From the NCBI GenBank assembly GCA_963737145.1, contig CAVTRO010000007.1, positions 1,817,520-1,881,519 on the forward strand: DNA of 64,000 bases, written 5' to 3'. Numbering within the stretch: position 1 is the stretch's first letter; the number at the start of each line of letters is the position of its first letter. This DNA comes from AP-15 sp963737145. GTDB taxonomy: Bacteria; Pseudomonadota; Alphaproteobacteria; ATCC43930; CGMCC-115725. A program made the position numbers and the translations under genes. Shown here one piece after another: positions 37,269-47,000 of the stretch. Under the pieces are notes generated by a model that was given only the letters and a program-made list of their open reading frames with translations, made no database searches and was not told the origin of the DNA.

Positions 37269-39689
37269 CTATCCCCCGCTCAGCTTCTGCCTGGCCAAAT
37301 TGGCGTTCGCCTGGATCCGCTTGCGGTCGGCGTCCGGCAAAGTGGCTGTGCTGAGAATCTTCCGGCACGACTTCAGGCATTCGTCGTAACGGCCGGTCCA
37401 GTAGGCGTTGATGGCGTATTCGTCGAGCAGGCCGTACTGGTAGATCCAATCTTCCGGGATGAAAGCGTTGTCGGGACGCTTTACCATGAGGCCGCGCTTC
37501 GCCAGATCGAAGCCCTGCTGGTAGCGCTCCTTGAGCCGGCAGAACCGCGCCGCGGCATGCAGCGCCTCGGCGCGGTCTTTGCGCGTCTCGTGCGCCTGCA
37601 AATAGCTGGCGATCACCGCGTCCGCGTCGAAGCCGAGATCGGCCTCGATGCCGGCGGCCCGATAGAGGCTGATGAACACCTCCTGATCCCAGAGGCCGAG
37701 CGCCGCCCGCTCGCGATAGGCGGCGAGCGCCTTTTCCTTCTCGCCGGCTTCGAGATAGGTCTGCGCCAGGTAGAATTTGTAGCGGGCAACCAGAAACGGG
37801 GCGGTCTCGGTGGCGAGCGCGCGCTCGAGCAGGTCTGCCTCCTGGCGATAATGCCCGCTTCCCGGATTGCGTGGCCCGGCGCCATTATTTCCCATCCGGA
37901 TGCGCGCGCCGGGAAGCCGCTTCTGACTGCGCTCATGCGGCAGTACCCGCCCGCCCTCGGGCTCCGCTCCACAACTCAGGAATTCGTGCAACACGCCTTC
38001 ATAGCGCCAAGGGAGCGCATTCCGCAGAAGCTGGGGTTTCCAGAGGTGCGCCTGCCCGCCGTTCTCGATCACGTAAGAATCGGCATTGAGATGCGGCATC
38101 CTGAAACCGGGCGGCATTTCGAGCACCTCGCCGGCGTCGATCATCAAGGTATAGTCGCCGTGCTGTTGCGCCAGGCGCAGCGCCTCGGTGCGGTTGTGGC
38201 CGAAATCGACCCAAGGCCGCTCATGCAACTCGCCTGGGATGTCGCTCAAAGCATTGCGGACGATGTCCGGGGTGCTGTCGGTCGAGCCCGTGTCGACGAC
38301 GACCCAATGATCAATCAGCGGCCGAACCGATGCGAGACAGCGCGCTATGATCGGCGCCTCGTTCCTGACGAGCATCGCCAGACAGATCTTTTGCTGGCGC
38401 GATTTCGCCATCGGTCGAGCCCCCGTCCCCGACAATGCCGCCTCGGACATTGCCGTCTCGGAATTTGCTGACAGGGCGCAAACCGGCGCGGCAGCGGGTG
38501 GCGCGGGCGGCGGCTCGCCGCCGTGCAGCGCCGGATCCTCCGGGTAATAGCGGCGCAGCCAATCGAGATTCTGCCGCCCGTCATTGAGCTCGTACCAGCC
38601 TTTGCCGGTGGAGACGTTCATGACGGTCGCGAAATAATCCTCGTACATGTCGCCGACGCGTTCGATGGAATAGTTCGCCGCCGCCCAGTCGCGGCAGGAT
38701 TGCGGCGAGATCCGGCCGATGTTGCGCGCCGCCCAGAGGAACTGCTCGAAGGTGCGGCAACGATAGCCGGTGACGCCGTGCAGGTTGATCTCGGGAAAGG
38801 CGCCGTAATCGTTGGTGACGATCGGCGTGCCGGACAGCATCGCCTCGACCTGGACGCCGCAGAACGGCTCGAGGAAGGTCGACGGCAATAGCATCGCCTT
38901 CGCGCGGCTCATCAGCCGCTTGCGCATCTCGGTATCGGCGAGCCCCACATGGGTGACATAGTCGGACACCGGCCGCCCGGTGCGCGCCATGTATTGCTCG
39001 ACCTCGCCCGGCCCGGCGACGACGAGCCGGCCGCCGATCTCCTCAATGATCTGCACCGCGATGTGGATGCCCTTGCCGCTGTAGACCCGGCCGAGGAACA
39101 GGAAATAATCGTCCTTGTCGGCGGAGAATTCGAAATCGTCGAGATCGAAATAATTGGGGATGACGACATCGTACCACATGCTGTTGCTAGTGTGCGAGAC
39201 GTGGCCGAGGCCGAGATAGGCGTGCAGGATCGCGTAGGATTCGAACACCTTGTAGGGCGCGAAATGCCCGCCGGCATAGCCGATGCCGGGCTCGCATACG
39301 ATCATGTCGCCATGCGCATCCGCCACCGGCCGGTGGCCGCTGCCGAACGAGCACAGCAGAAAATCGTGCGCCTCCTTGCGCGCGCCGACCGCAGCGATCG
39401 CGTTGTCGTAAAATACCTTGTAGACGTGGTCGTCGGTCTGGAAATTGGGAAAGCCCTTGGTGCGCCAGTCGTGGTCGCCATAGGAGCGCACCAAATCGTC
39501 ACGGGTCGTCACCGTCACGTGCTCGTCGCAAGCAACGACCAAATCCTCGTGCCCGTAATGGATGACGGTGTGGCCGCGCCCCTTCAGCATCTTGCACAGC
39601 TTCACGACCTTCTGCGTGAAGGCGCAGCTGTTGTATTCCGGCGTCGTGATCGTGTGCGGAATGCCGAGAATGTGGAAGCGGTAAGACAT
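37269..39689 (-). CDS. two-domain glycosyltransferase (GT4 plus GT2) with TPR-like tail
   Basis: An 806-residue cytosolic or membrane-peripheral enzyme. Residues about 1-390 form a GT-B GT4 domain: YFLFLGRVYSGKGIHIAV, VVAGPGEVEQYM and the EPFCGVQVE catalytic-site Glu pair. After a Pro/Ala linker (about 400-440), a GT2 domain follows: ICLAMLVRNEAPIIARCLAS, VVVDTGSTDSTPDIV and LMIDAGEVLEMPPGF. The last is unusual, because the metal-binding DADE is replaced by DAGE. The C-terminal 200 residues are helical repeats (YLAQTYLEAGEKEKALAAYR). The stop is four bases from the IS6 end. Start at 39689 gives MSYRFHILGIPHT, 14 bases after the next gene upstream. Confidence 0.9.
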   Translation of the reverse strand: MSYRFHILGIPHTITTPEYNSCAFTQKVVKLCKMLKGRGHTVIHYGHEDLVVACDEHVTVTTRDDLVRSYGDHDWRTKGFPNFQTDDHVYKVFYDNAIAAVGARKEAHDFLLCSFGSGHRPVADAHGDMIVCEPGIGYAGGHFAPYKVFESYAILHAYLGLGHVSHTSNSMWYDVVIPNYFDLDDFEFSADKDDYFLFLGRVYSGKGIHIAVQIIEEIGGRLVVAGPGEVEQYMARTGRPVSDYVTHVGLADTEMRKRLMSRAKAMLLPSTFLEPFCGVQVEAMLSGTPIVTNDYGAFPEINLHGVTGYRCRTFEQFLWAARNIGRISPQSCRDWAAANYSIERVGDMYEDYFATVMNVSTGKGWYELNDGRQNLDWLRRYYPEDPALHGGEPPPAPPAAAPVCALSANSETAMSEAALSGTGARPMAKSRQQKICLAMLVRNEAPIIARCLASVRPLIDHWVVVDTGSTDSTPDIVRNALSDIPGELHERPWVDFGHNRTEALRLAQQHGDYTLMIDAGEVLEMPPGFRMPHLNADSYVIENGGQAHLWKPQLLRNALPWRYEGVLHEFLSCGAEPEGGRVLPHERSQKRLPGARIRMGNNGAGPRNPGSGHYRQEADLLERALATETAPFLVARYKFYLAQTYLEAGEKEKALAAYRERAALGLWDQEVFISLYRAAGIEADLGFDADAVIASYLQAHETRKDRAEALHAAARFCRLKERYQQGFDLAKRGLMVKRPDNAFIPEDWIYQYGLLDEYAINAYWTGRYDECLKSCRKILSTATLPDADRKRIQANANLARQKLSGG

Positions 39690-39703
39690 CAGCTCGGCCT
39701 CTC

Positions 39704-40657
39704 CTACCGCGCATTGTCGAAGAATTCGATCCAGTCCGTGACCGTGTATTGCCAATCGCGTTGTCTTGCTGCTTGCTGGATCGCGGTGCATTTCTCAACG
39801 TATGCCGAGGGATTATCCCGATAATAGATCAGGGTCTCCGTGGTGAAGCGCTGGAAAGCCCCGGCGTCCAGCGGCGCCAGGATGCCGAGCCCCTCATAGG
39901 CCAAGCGAGGGAAATGTCCGACCGGAGTGCCAATAACCAGTCTCCCCGCCGCCGCCCCTTCAAGGGGTGGCAATCCGGCTCCTTCTTGCAGCGACGGCAT
40001 GACCACGGAACCGACGCTGGCATAGTAATCCGGCATTTGTTCCAAGGGCACGTTATCGACTGGCACAAATGGCAGCCCAGCCCCCTCCGCGCATGCCCTG
40101 GCAAGCGGGCCGCGCTTGCGCTCGATACCCGACACGGTCTGCCGGAGCATGCTAGTGGCATAGCCGACACTGGAAAAATCAGTGGCGATGTCTCTGCGAT
40201 ACCTAGTAAAATCAACTCCGAGTCGCACGATGAACGGTATACGCTTGATCCCGAGCGCGATCGATGAGCAGGCAAGTAAGTCGCTAACCACGCCATAAGC
40301 GGCGTAGCGGTCAAAGCCGTCAACCCCCTCAGAGGAAATCATTCCTTGCAAGTCCGTCTCGTCGTGTGCGACGACAATGATCTTCTCTGGCGGAATACCA
40401 TAGTCCTGGACGAGAATGCGATTACCCTCCTTGGCCACGGTCAGGACGTAATCGTATTGAGCGGCCTCCTTCTGGAACTCGGACGCGTAATATTGTTTTG
40501 ACCAGTCCTTGATGTCGGCAACCCAGTCCTCACCGCGGAGCGCAGCCGCCAAGCCGGAATGGATAGCCCCGAACGCCCATTCCGTTCGAGTGTAGATGAG
40601 GATTTGCTGTCTCGCAGAAGCGCCACTGGGCCTTCCAGTCGAGGAGGGGAGAGTCAT
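39704..40657 (-). CDS. glycosyltransferase (GT4-like)
   Basis: About 317 residues. The N-terminal half (ILIYTRTEWAFGAIHSGLAA, YVLTVAKEGNRIL, IVVAHDETDLQGM) and the C-terminal half (MPDYYASVGSVVMPSLQEGA, GLPPLEGAAAGRLVIGTPVG) form a GT-B fold with the Glu-containing nucleotide-sugar site. ATG at 40657 is used; an in-frame GTG at 40699 is an alternative. It lies in a tight run of same-strand transferase genes. Sugar and acceptor unknown. Confidence 0.85.
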   Translation of the reverse strand: MTLPSSTGRPSGASARQQILIYTRTEWAFGAIHSGLAAALRGEDWVADIKDWSKQYYASEFQKEAAQYDYVLTVAKEGNRILVQDYGIPPEKIIVVAHDETDLQGMISSEGVDGFDRYAAYGVVSDLLACSSIALGIKRIPFIVRLGVDFTRYRRDIATDFSSVGYATSMLRQTVSGIERKRGPLARACAEGAGLPFVPVDNVPLEQMPDYYASVGSVVMPSLQEGAGLPPLEGAAAGRLVIGTPVGHFPRLAYEGLGILAPLDAGAFQRFTTETLIYYRDNPSAYVEKCTAIQQAARQRDWQYTVTDWIEFFDNAR

Positions 40658-40700
40658 CGGCGCCGCGGTCCCTGCAAAGGCCTTTCTATGCGTACACACC

Positions 40701-43396
40701 CTAATTGAACAAAATCATCGGTATGTGGGAAGGCCGCTCAGCGAGACCTCGCGTCGCGACAACCGGAAACAGGGACCACAAGCTCTCGATTTCAAAGGTC
40801 ACCAGGTTTATTTTACTGAATTCGTCGACGATATTTCTATAGTTATTTGATAGGACGCGCGAGGAGCGGTCAATGCGCGTACACACCGTTAAGCCTGTAG
40901 GCGGGCAATCGAGTATTTGGATTCGAAGATCCGGGCGATATTTCTTAAGAACGAGCAAGAGCCGCCATACGTCGCCCGTCCACCAGTTACCGGTCCCCTC
41001 CTCGTTCTCACCAAACCGGAACTCCCGCTCAGCCATTCTTTGGTTCAACGGAAAACAATCATGTAATGCGATAATGGAGCGATCATGACAAGATCTTTCT
41101 GTATGGATAAAATCTCGCAATAAATTCTCGAAAAGATGCAATCCATCTAAAAATGCCACGTCAGGACCACCGGGCATGAGTGTTTGGATATCGTAATTCT
41201 TGAAAAACTCGTCCGATGTCATTTGGAAGAAGAAAAGCTTTTTCTTCCCATTTAGAACGTCGTGCTGGATTTGAAAATTTGGGTCGACGCAGATAGTATC
41301 GCATCGGAAGGCCTTGAGAGTATCTCCTTTGGCTGTCCCAATCTCGAAGTACGTCCGACAGTCTAGGCTGGCACCGAGCATTTCCAAAAACTCGGTATAT
41401 CCGACTCCAGCAAGTTGACGTTGACTCTCATCGGTATAGGCGTGACTGGCCATCGGCTTCTCTTCGGTTCGCGATGAGGGAGCAGCCGCCGTGCATACCG
41501 TGCCTTCCGTAGCCGCAATCGCATTCCTGAGGATATCGACCTCGCAGCGCGCGCGAAAGGCCGCGAACCCCGCCTGCTCGATGGCATGCCTACGGTCGTC
41601 TTCAGCGGCCAGTGAACGACAGGCATCCACGAGACCGTCGTACGTTGCCACGACCATTCCGGGGGCAAGGTCCGGGTCCACGACTTTCCCGGGATCGCAC
41701 TCGGTCACCACGGCTTTGCCGTTGGCCAAAAGGGGTCCCACACGCGCGATTTCAAAGACCCCGGGCTGGTGATAATGCATGTTCAGAACGACTTTGGATC
41801 GCGCGATCCAGCTATCGCGTTCCGCTCCATAGACCCCATAAAGGTGTTTCACTGTCAAACCCGCGGCTTCCAGACCGCGGATTATCGCCTCCCTCCGGGG
41901 ATTGAGTTCTCCGTAGAACAGAACATCGATGTCTTCGATTTCACCTTTTACGACCCGAACCAATTCAGGGACGAAACCGAACGGAACGTAGCGCACCGGT
42001 TTCGACAGAAACGCAGAGATGCGCAGCGCATTTTCGCGATTGTAATCCCAGACCTCGTGTCCTCGAAGGAAAATCACGTATTTCGACTGCGGGTCACGCT
42101 CGAGTCTGCTGAACCACTTCGGTATTGTAGATGATCGTCGAATTGGGCAATTGGGTTAAATCGGTGTCCGCAAGGAAGAACGCCGCAAGGGCGATAATCC
42201 GGCCCCTAGCTTCTGACGGTCGCGATACGACGAAGGCCTCGTGGCCGAGGTGTCGAAGGCCGTGCAATATGGTTTCCGCCAGTTCGGAGAACGCAGCTGA
42301 ATGGACCCATGTGCTGGGATCCGGCGCGAGCACGGTGAAAGTCTGCGTCCCCGGCACCGTGTGCCCCGCACCATCGTGAGTGGGTCGCGCTGCGGCGAAC
42401 GACGAACTCGTGTTCCATTGTTCGTGAAAGCGCTTCGCTTGCAATCGCGATCTGATCATCCCTTCTCTCTCCGACAATGCCCTTTGCAGCGTCGGAATTG
42501 GCGTCAAAGGTGATGTAGCCGTAGAGCTGGCGATTATCGATGTATTGCTGGATGCCGGCTTTGCGCGCTGTGTCCGAGAAGACGACAAACTCGTAGCGGT
42601 CGGACCCGTCGAGATAGCTCAGCTGCGGAATGACGTCGGCCCGGACCAAATACGTGCAATGCACAAGCGGAACCTCGAACACGCCGCGGACCCGCTGTTG
42701 CAACAGCCACCTATATTGATCGCAATTTCCGTAGTATCCATTAGGGTCGGTCTCGGCAAAGAAATTCGCGTAGTACCCGTGTGGATTGGTGACCCGCAAC
42801 AGCGGCGCTACGATCGGCAGCTTCAGCGCCACAAGCTCGCGCAAAGTACAGGGGCGGATAAAATTGTCCACGTCGCACACGAAATAAAAATCACAGCCAT
42901 GATCGCTTGTCTTCGCAAGGCTGGCGTTGCGTATATTTCCCAGTACCCGGAACCTGGTTGAATTCCACTCGTGTTGTCCGAAGCTTTCGACCGGCTCTTC
43001 GACAGGCGCGGCGTCGAACTCCACGCCGCCGTAAGCCGCACCGATCCGGGCGATCCAGTCGCGCAAGATTTGCTCCGTCCGGTCCGTGTTGTTGTTCGTC
43101 CGCACGTAAAGGACAATCGACGATTTCGGGTAGTCCAATCCCTCGATGCAGCGAAGATAAAGCGCGAGCGCCTCTTCCTTCTGTTTGGCGAGAATTGCGA
43201 CCAGCACGCGCGGATAGGCATTGAGACGCGACCTCAGGCCACGCGCGGGCTGTAATGCGCATCGAGCTCTGACTTCCTCGCCGCCGGGCCAGAGTGGATC
43301 AGGAACCGAGATATCATCGAGCTCAGGCACGGGGGCAGTTCGATCTCCCAAAAAAACACCAATCTCGTCCGATACGTGCTGAGCGTCCCGAGCCAT
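40701..43396 (-). CDS. glycosyltransferase-methyltransferase fusion (two frameshifts)
   Basis: About 898 residues after joining three frames. Part 1 (43396 to about 42430) is a GT-A-like domain: YPRVLVAILAKQKEEALALY, LYVRTNNNTDRTEQIL, FYFVCDVDNFIRPC (DxD) and YLDGSDRYEFVVFS. Part 2 (about 42360-42110, next frame) begins a GT-B-like domain: FTVLAPDPSTWVHSAAFSEL. Part 3 (about 42108-40701) ends that domain (YVIFLRGHEVWDYNRENALR, VLNMHYHQPGVFEIARVG) and adds a class I methyltransferase (YFEIGTAKGDTLKAF, DVAFLDGLHLFENLLRDFI). The break near 42108 lies at CAGACTCGAG, the other between about 42330 and 42440. Part 1 is a close relative of a module in the giant enzyme at 44-53 kb. Confidence 0.82.
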
Positions 43397-43426
43397 TTAG
43401 GGTCTCCCTTGAAAGCCTCCTATCGA

Positions 43427-44005
43427 TCAGTCCGCAGCTCCCCTTTGTGCAAAGCCCCAGACAACGACGGGATAGTCAGGCTCGTTTTCAAGCCTATGCC
43501 TAGCCTCATCGTAATCATTCCACCCCATTCCTTCCGCGCACCGATTAAAGTCAGCAATTGCGCAATCTCGATTTCCCCATGATCCGACTGAAATCCTCTG
43601 AATATCAAAACCTGCCTCTTCGAGAAGAAACTTTAAACCTCTGGGAGTCCATCTGGTATAGTCCATTTCTTCGAAGTGAATTTGTATCAAGAACGGCGTG
43701 GTCACGACGAACCAGCCCGATGGCCGGAGCATTCGATATACGTTTCTAACGGCGCGGTACGGGTACCGAACGTGCTCGAGCACCTGCTCAGCCAGGATGA
43801 TGTCAAAACTCTTGCCATAAACAAGATCATAGTTCAGATCGAATTCGGGGAAGTGAACCAACTCGTAGGACTTCCATCGACACCACTGACCCCACGCATA
43901 GCCGGAGATCTCCAGCGCGTCCATCGATTCGGTTGGGAGTGCCGACACGAACGCCATAGTCTGTTCATTCATAACCTTCCGACACCAGTGTACCATTGCC
44001 GCCAT
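43427..44005 (-). CDS. class I SAM-dependent methyltransferase
   Basis: A 192-residue methyltransferase. It has LEISGYAWGQWCRWKSYELV in place of a clear glycine motif I, then FDIILAEQVLEHVRYPYRA, RMLRPSGWFVVTTPFLIQIH and GLKFLLEEAGFDIQRISVGS, the usual late motifs of this fold. The weak SAM-binding glycine motif is atypical. GC content is lower than in neighbouring genes. It sits 30 bases before the fusion gene and 49 bases after the giant enzyme gene, in the same operon-like run. Probably modifies a sugar in the same pathway. Confidence 0.8.
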   Translation of the reverse strand: MAAMVHWCRKVMNEQTMAFVSALPTESMDALEISGYAWGQWCRWKSYELVHFPEFDLNYDLVYGKSFDIILAEQVLEHVRYPYRAVRNVYRMLRPSGWFVVTTPFLIQIHFEEMDYTRWTPRGLKFLLEEAGFDIQRISVGSWGNRDCAIADFNRCAEGMGWNDYDEARHRLENEPDYPVVVWGFAQRGAAD

Positions 44006-44054
44006 CCTTAAATTATCAGGCAGTCCCCCAAACGGTTAGACTGTATTTACTCAG

Positions 44055-47000
44055 TTAAACTAGGTGCATTGCCTCTTGGCGGCCCGACCTAGGATGTATG
44101 AGGGCCTGGGGCGAGAGAGTTGGGGTGCTCGCCGAGCTAAACGCTGCGAAAGCCCTGCCTCTGCAATGAGCAAAGAAAAGGATATTCTGCAAGTACCAGA
44201 ATTCGACACGAGGCTCGCCCCACAACCGTGGCCGCAGGTTGTCAAAGCATGCGAAGCCGTTTCGCGCGAAGTGGGCAGCCCAATAATCAGGCCATTGCTC
44301 ATTGATGTGCCCGGTTCCGCCTTGTTCCGGAATCGCGGCTGAAAACAGCACCGCTTCGCCAAGTTCGCAGAGTTCATCAATGAATGATGGCGCTCTCTCC
44401 GACGAAAGATGCTCGACAACTTCGACGCAGATAATAAGATCGAAGCGTCGGTCTCGCGCCGCCTGTTTTAAGTTGTGGTGGTCAAGATCACACGCGCGGA
44501 AGTTCGCTGCAGGAATGAGCAATTTCTCGCGCGGCACGTACTCACCATCAATTCCGAGCAAGTCGCCAACTCCAAGTTCGCTGGCTGCGCGGAGCCATGT
44601 CCCAACGCCGCATCCGACATCGATCACCGATTGGGGGCGATAGAGCTGAAATACTTCTTTCAAGATCACTCCTGCGGATTGCCAGCTGCCTGCGGCTTGG
44701 GAGTCGAAAAATCTAGCAGAATACAACGTGTCTTGTGACTCTCGCTGATCGGTTTGGCGTCCCCGCGCCAGCACACTATCCCCGCTCTCTTGTAGGGGTG
44801 CGCATGCGTCCAGTTTCCCCACGACCTCGTCCCCAATAGTCGTCTCTTCTACTCGGTTCTCGGTGACAACCAGAGGCGGCATCGAAAGGAAAGCTCTGAT
44901 GGACGGATAAACCCTATTCAACAAGCTATCGATGCCCTTGTTGTGTATCGTCACGCCAAATCCTGGAAATTCGATAAGATTCCCATCCAGCGGAATGCAC
45001 TGCTCCAGGAGAGAGCGCGCGCCTTCGGGGGAAACAGAATAGCAGACCGTGCCAAATGAATGTCGAAGGCTTACTGGCATCGGCGTAAGATCACAGGACT
45101 GAAAATCGTTAATGTTCTGACGTAGCTGCTCTTGGTCAAAAATCATCGTAGCCCTGGCAACTTCTGGGATCATATCCACCCATACACGCGCGTCGAAGTT
45201 CCAGCCCCAATGAACGAAAGCCCAGTCCTTGGGCAGCCGTTCCAAAAGCTCGCAGGACCGCACAGCAAAATTCAGGGAAAAGATTGCGTCATCCTCAGCG
45301 ACTGTAATCGCTCGCCCCCCCGCGACTGCTTTCCGCCACAAAGCAAAATGGGACATCGCGCAACCCAATGCGCCCGCGGCATAGACGCAATCTCTGGTAA
45401 TTAGCCCCTCCGCGATAAGCCTCTCTCTGTCAAGTTTCCAGCCGTCGATGGCACCGAACCGCTCGACATCGCGCAGATGGGCGTTGCGCCTGTAAAACTC
45501 GGCCAAGCGAGCCGGAGTTCGATCAAGGCTGATGACGTGTATCGGCGGTGTGCTCGACGCCCGGGATAACTGGCGAGGCATGGCCGGAAGCGTGGCCATC
45601 GTTCGCGTCGCCGTTCCCGAAACTACGCGCCCAGCTTCCTCTAACACGGCCTTCGCCTCGGCTGCATCGACCGCTGCGATCCACGCGTCGCCGTCAACGG
45701 TAGTGTAAGAGACTATGAGCCGCTGGCCGTCCGGATGCCAGGCGAGCCCGGCGGCGCGCTCGATGCCGTGCTTCTGCAAATAGAACGGCCGGCTCACTCC
45801 GCGCAATGTGCCAGCGGTATCAAACAAGACGAAGCGGTGATGGTAGACTCGATCTGCGACGGTGTCGCCCGATACCTCCTCGTGGACCAGAGCAAGCCAT
45901 CCGCCGTCGAACTCGATGGCCTGCGTGCCGCTGCGAAACTGTTCGGCCGCGATCGAAGGCGTAATCTCGGCAACAGTCCGCGCGGTCTCGTCGACCAAGC
46001 GCGTGGGATCGCAGAGAGAGATGAAGCGCAAGCGCCCGTCCCCGGCCGGAGCCTGTCCATCGGCTTGAGTGAGGCCGGACCCGTGGGCCGCGTCGAACTC
46101 CACGAGCGGCATCCAGGCGTTTTCATCTCGCCGCAGCTCGTCAGATGGAAGCAGGTGCCAGTCCGCGAGCCTGCACGGCCCCTCCGCCGTCTCGTCGATG
46201 CGCGCCAACACCTGCCGGCTCCTGCCCCCCTGCGAAGGTTCGCGTACGCTTGCGCTGCACCACAGCGCGCCACGGCGGGCGAAGATCCGCACATCCGCTA
46301 GGCCCTCCGCCAGCCCACAGTCGGTTGCGGCCGGGTTACCTGGCGGGACGATTTCTGCTGATGAGTCGATGGCCATCGCCGAATTGAGACGGAACAGCAT
46401 GTTGCGCATGCTTGGCGGCGCGTCGTTCGGTGTTTGACAATCGCCACCCTCCTCCCCGGAATTGACGACGCTTTGCACCATGACGATCTCGTCGCCCCGG
46501 CGCGCCAGCGAGGCGGTGATCGAGTGCAATCCTTCGGGCGGGGTAACTCGCATGAAGCGCGCCTCGAAAGACGGCATTAGTTTGCAGGCAGGCTCGACAT
46601 AGAAGCGCAAATGTCTTCGCGCCAAGTTTCTCGTGTCTTCTGGAACTTGCCGACTCAGCGCGAGCCAGTTACAGGCTCCGAAACCGCGATCCTTGCGACC
46701 GGGGTCGCTGCAGTAGAATGCTGCAATCGAGAGCTCCTCCTTGAGCCCACACTGGTAAACGTTATCATCGACGAATTCGGCATCCTTCCCCGGCCGCTTG
46801 AGCGCGAGGCCGGCTTCAGCATAGTCTGCCGCCGTCTCGTGCATTCCGCGTTCGCGGTGGAAACGCGCAAGATCGAAGAGCGGTTCGGCGCGGTCCGGGC
46901 GCTCTTCATGCAATGCCAACGCCTGGCGCATAAATCCTTCGTTATCGCCAAGCGCCCAGTGGCATCGCGCCTCCTGCAACCGCGCCCACCAGATTTCCTC

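Noticed and set aside
36672..38471. 599-codon plus-strand frame
   Set aside because: It runs antisense to both the IS6 transposase and the glycosyltransferase, two clear genes, and has no family features of its own.
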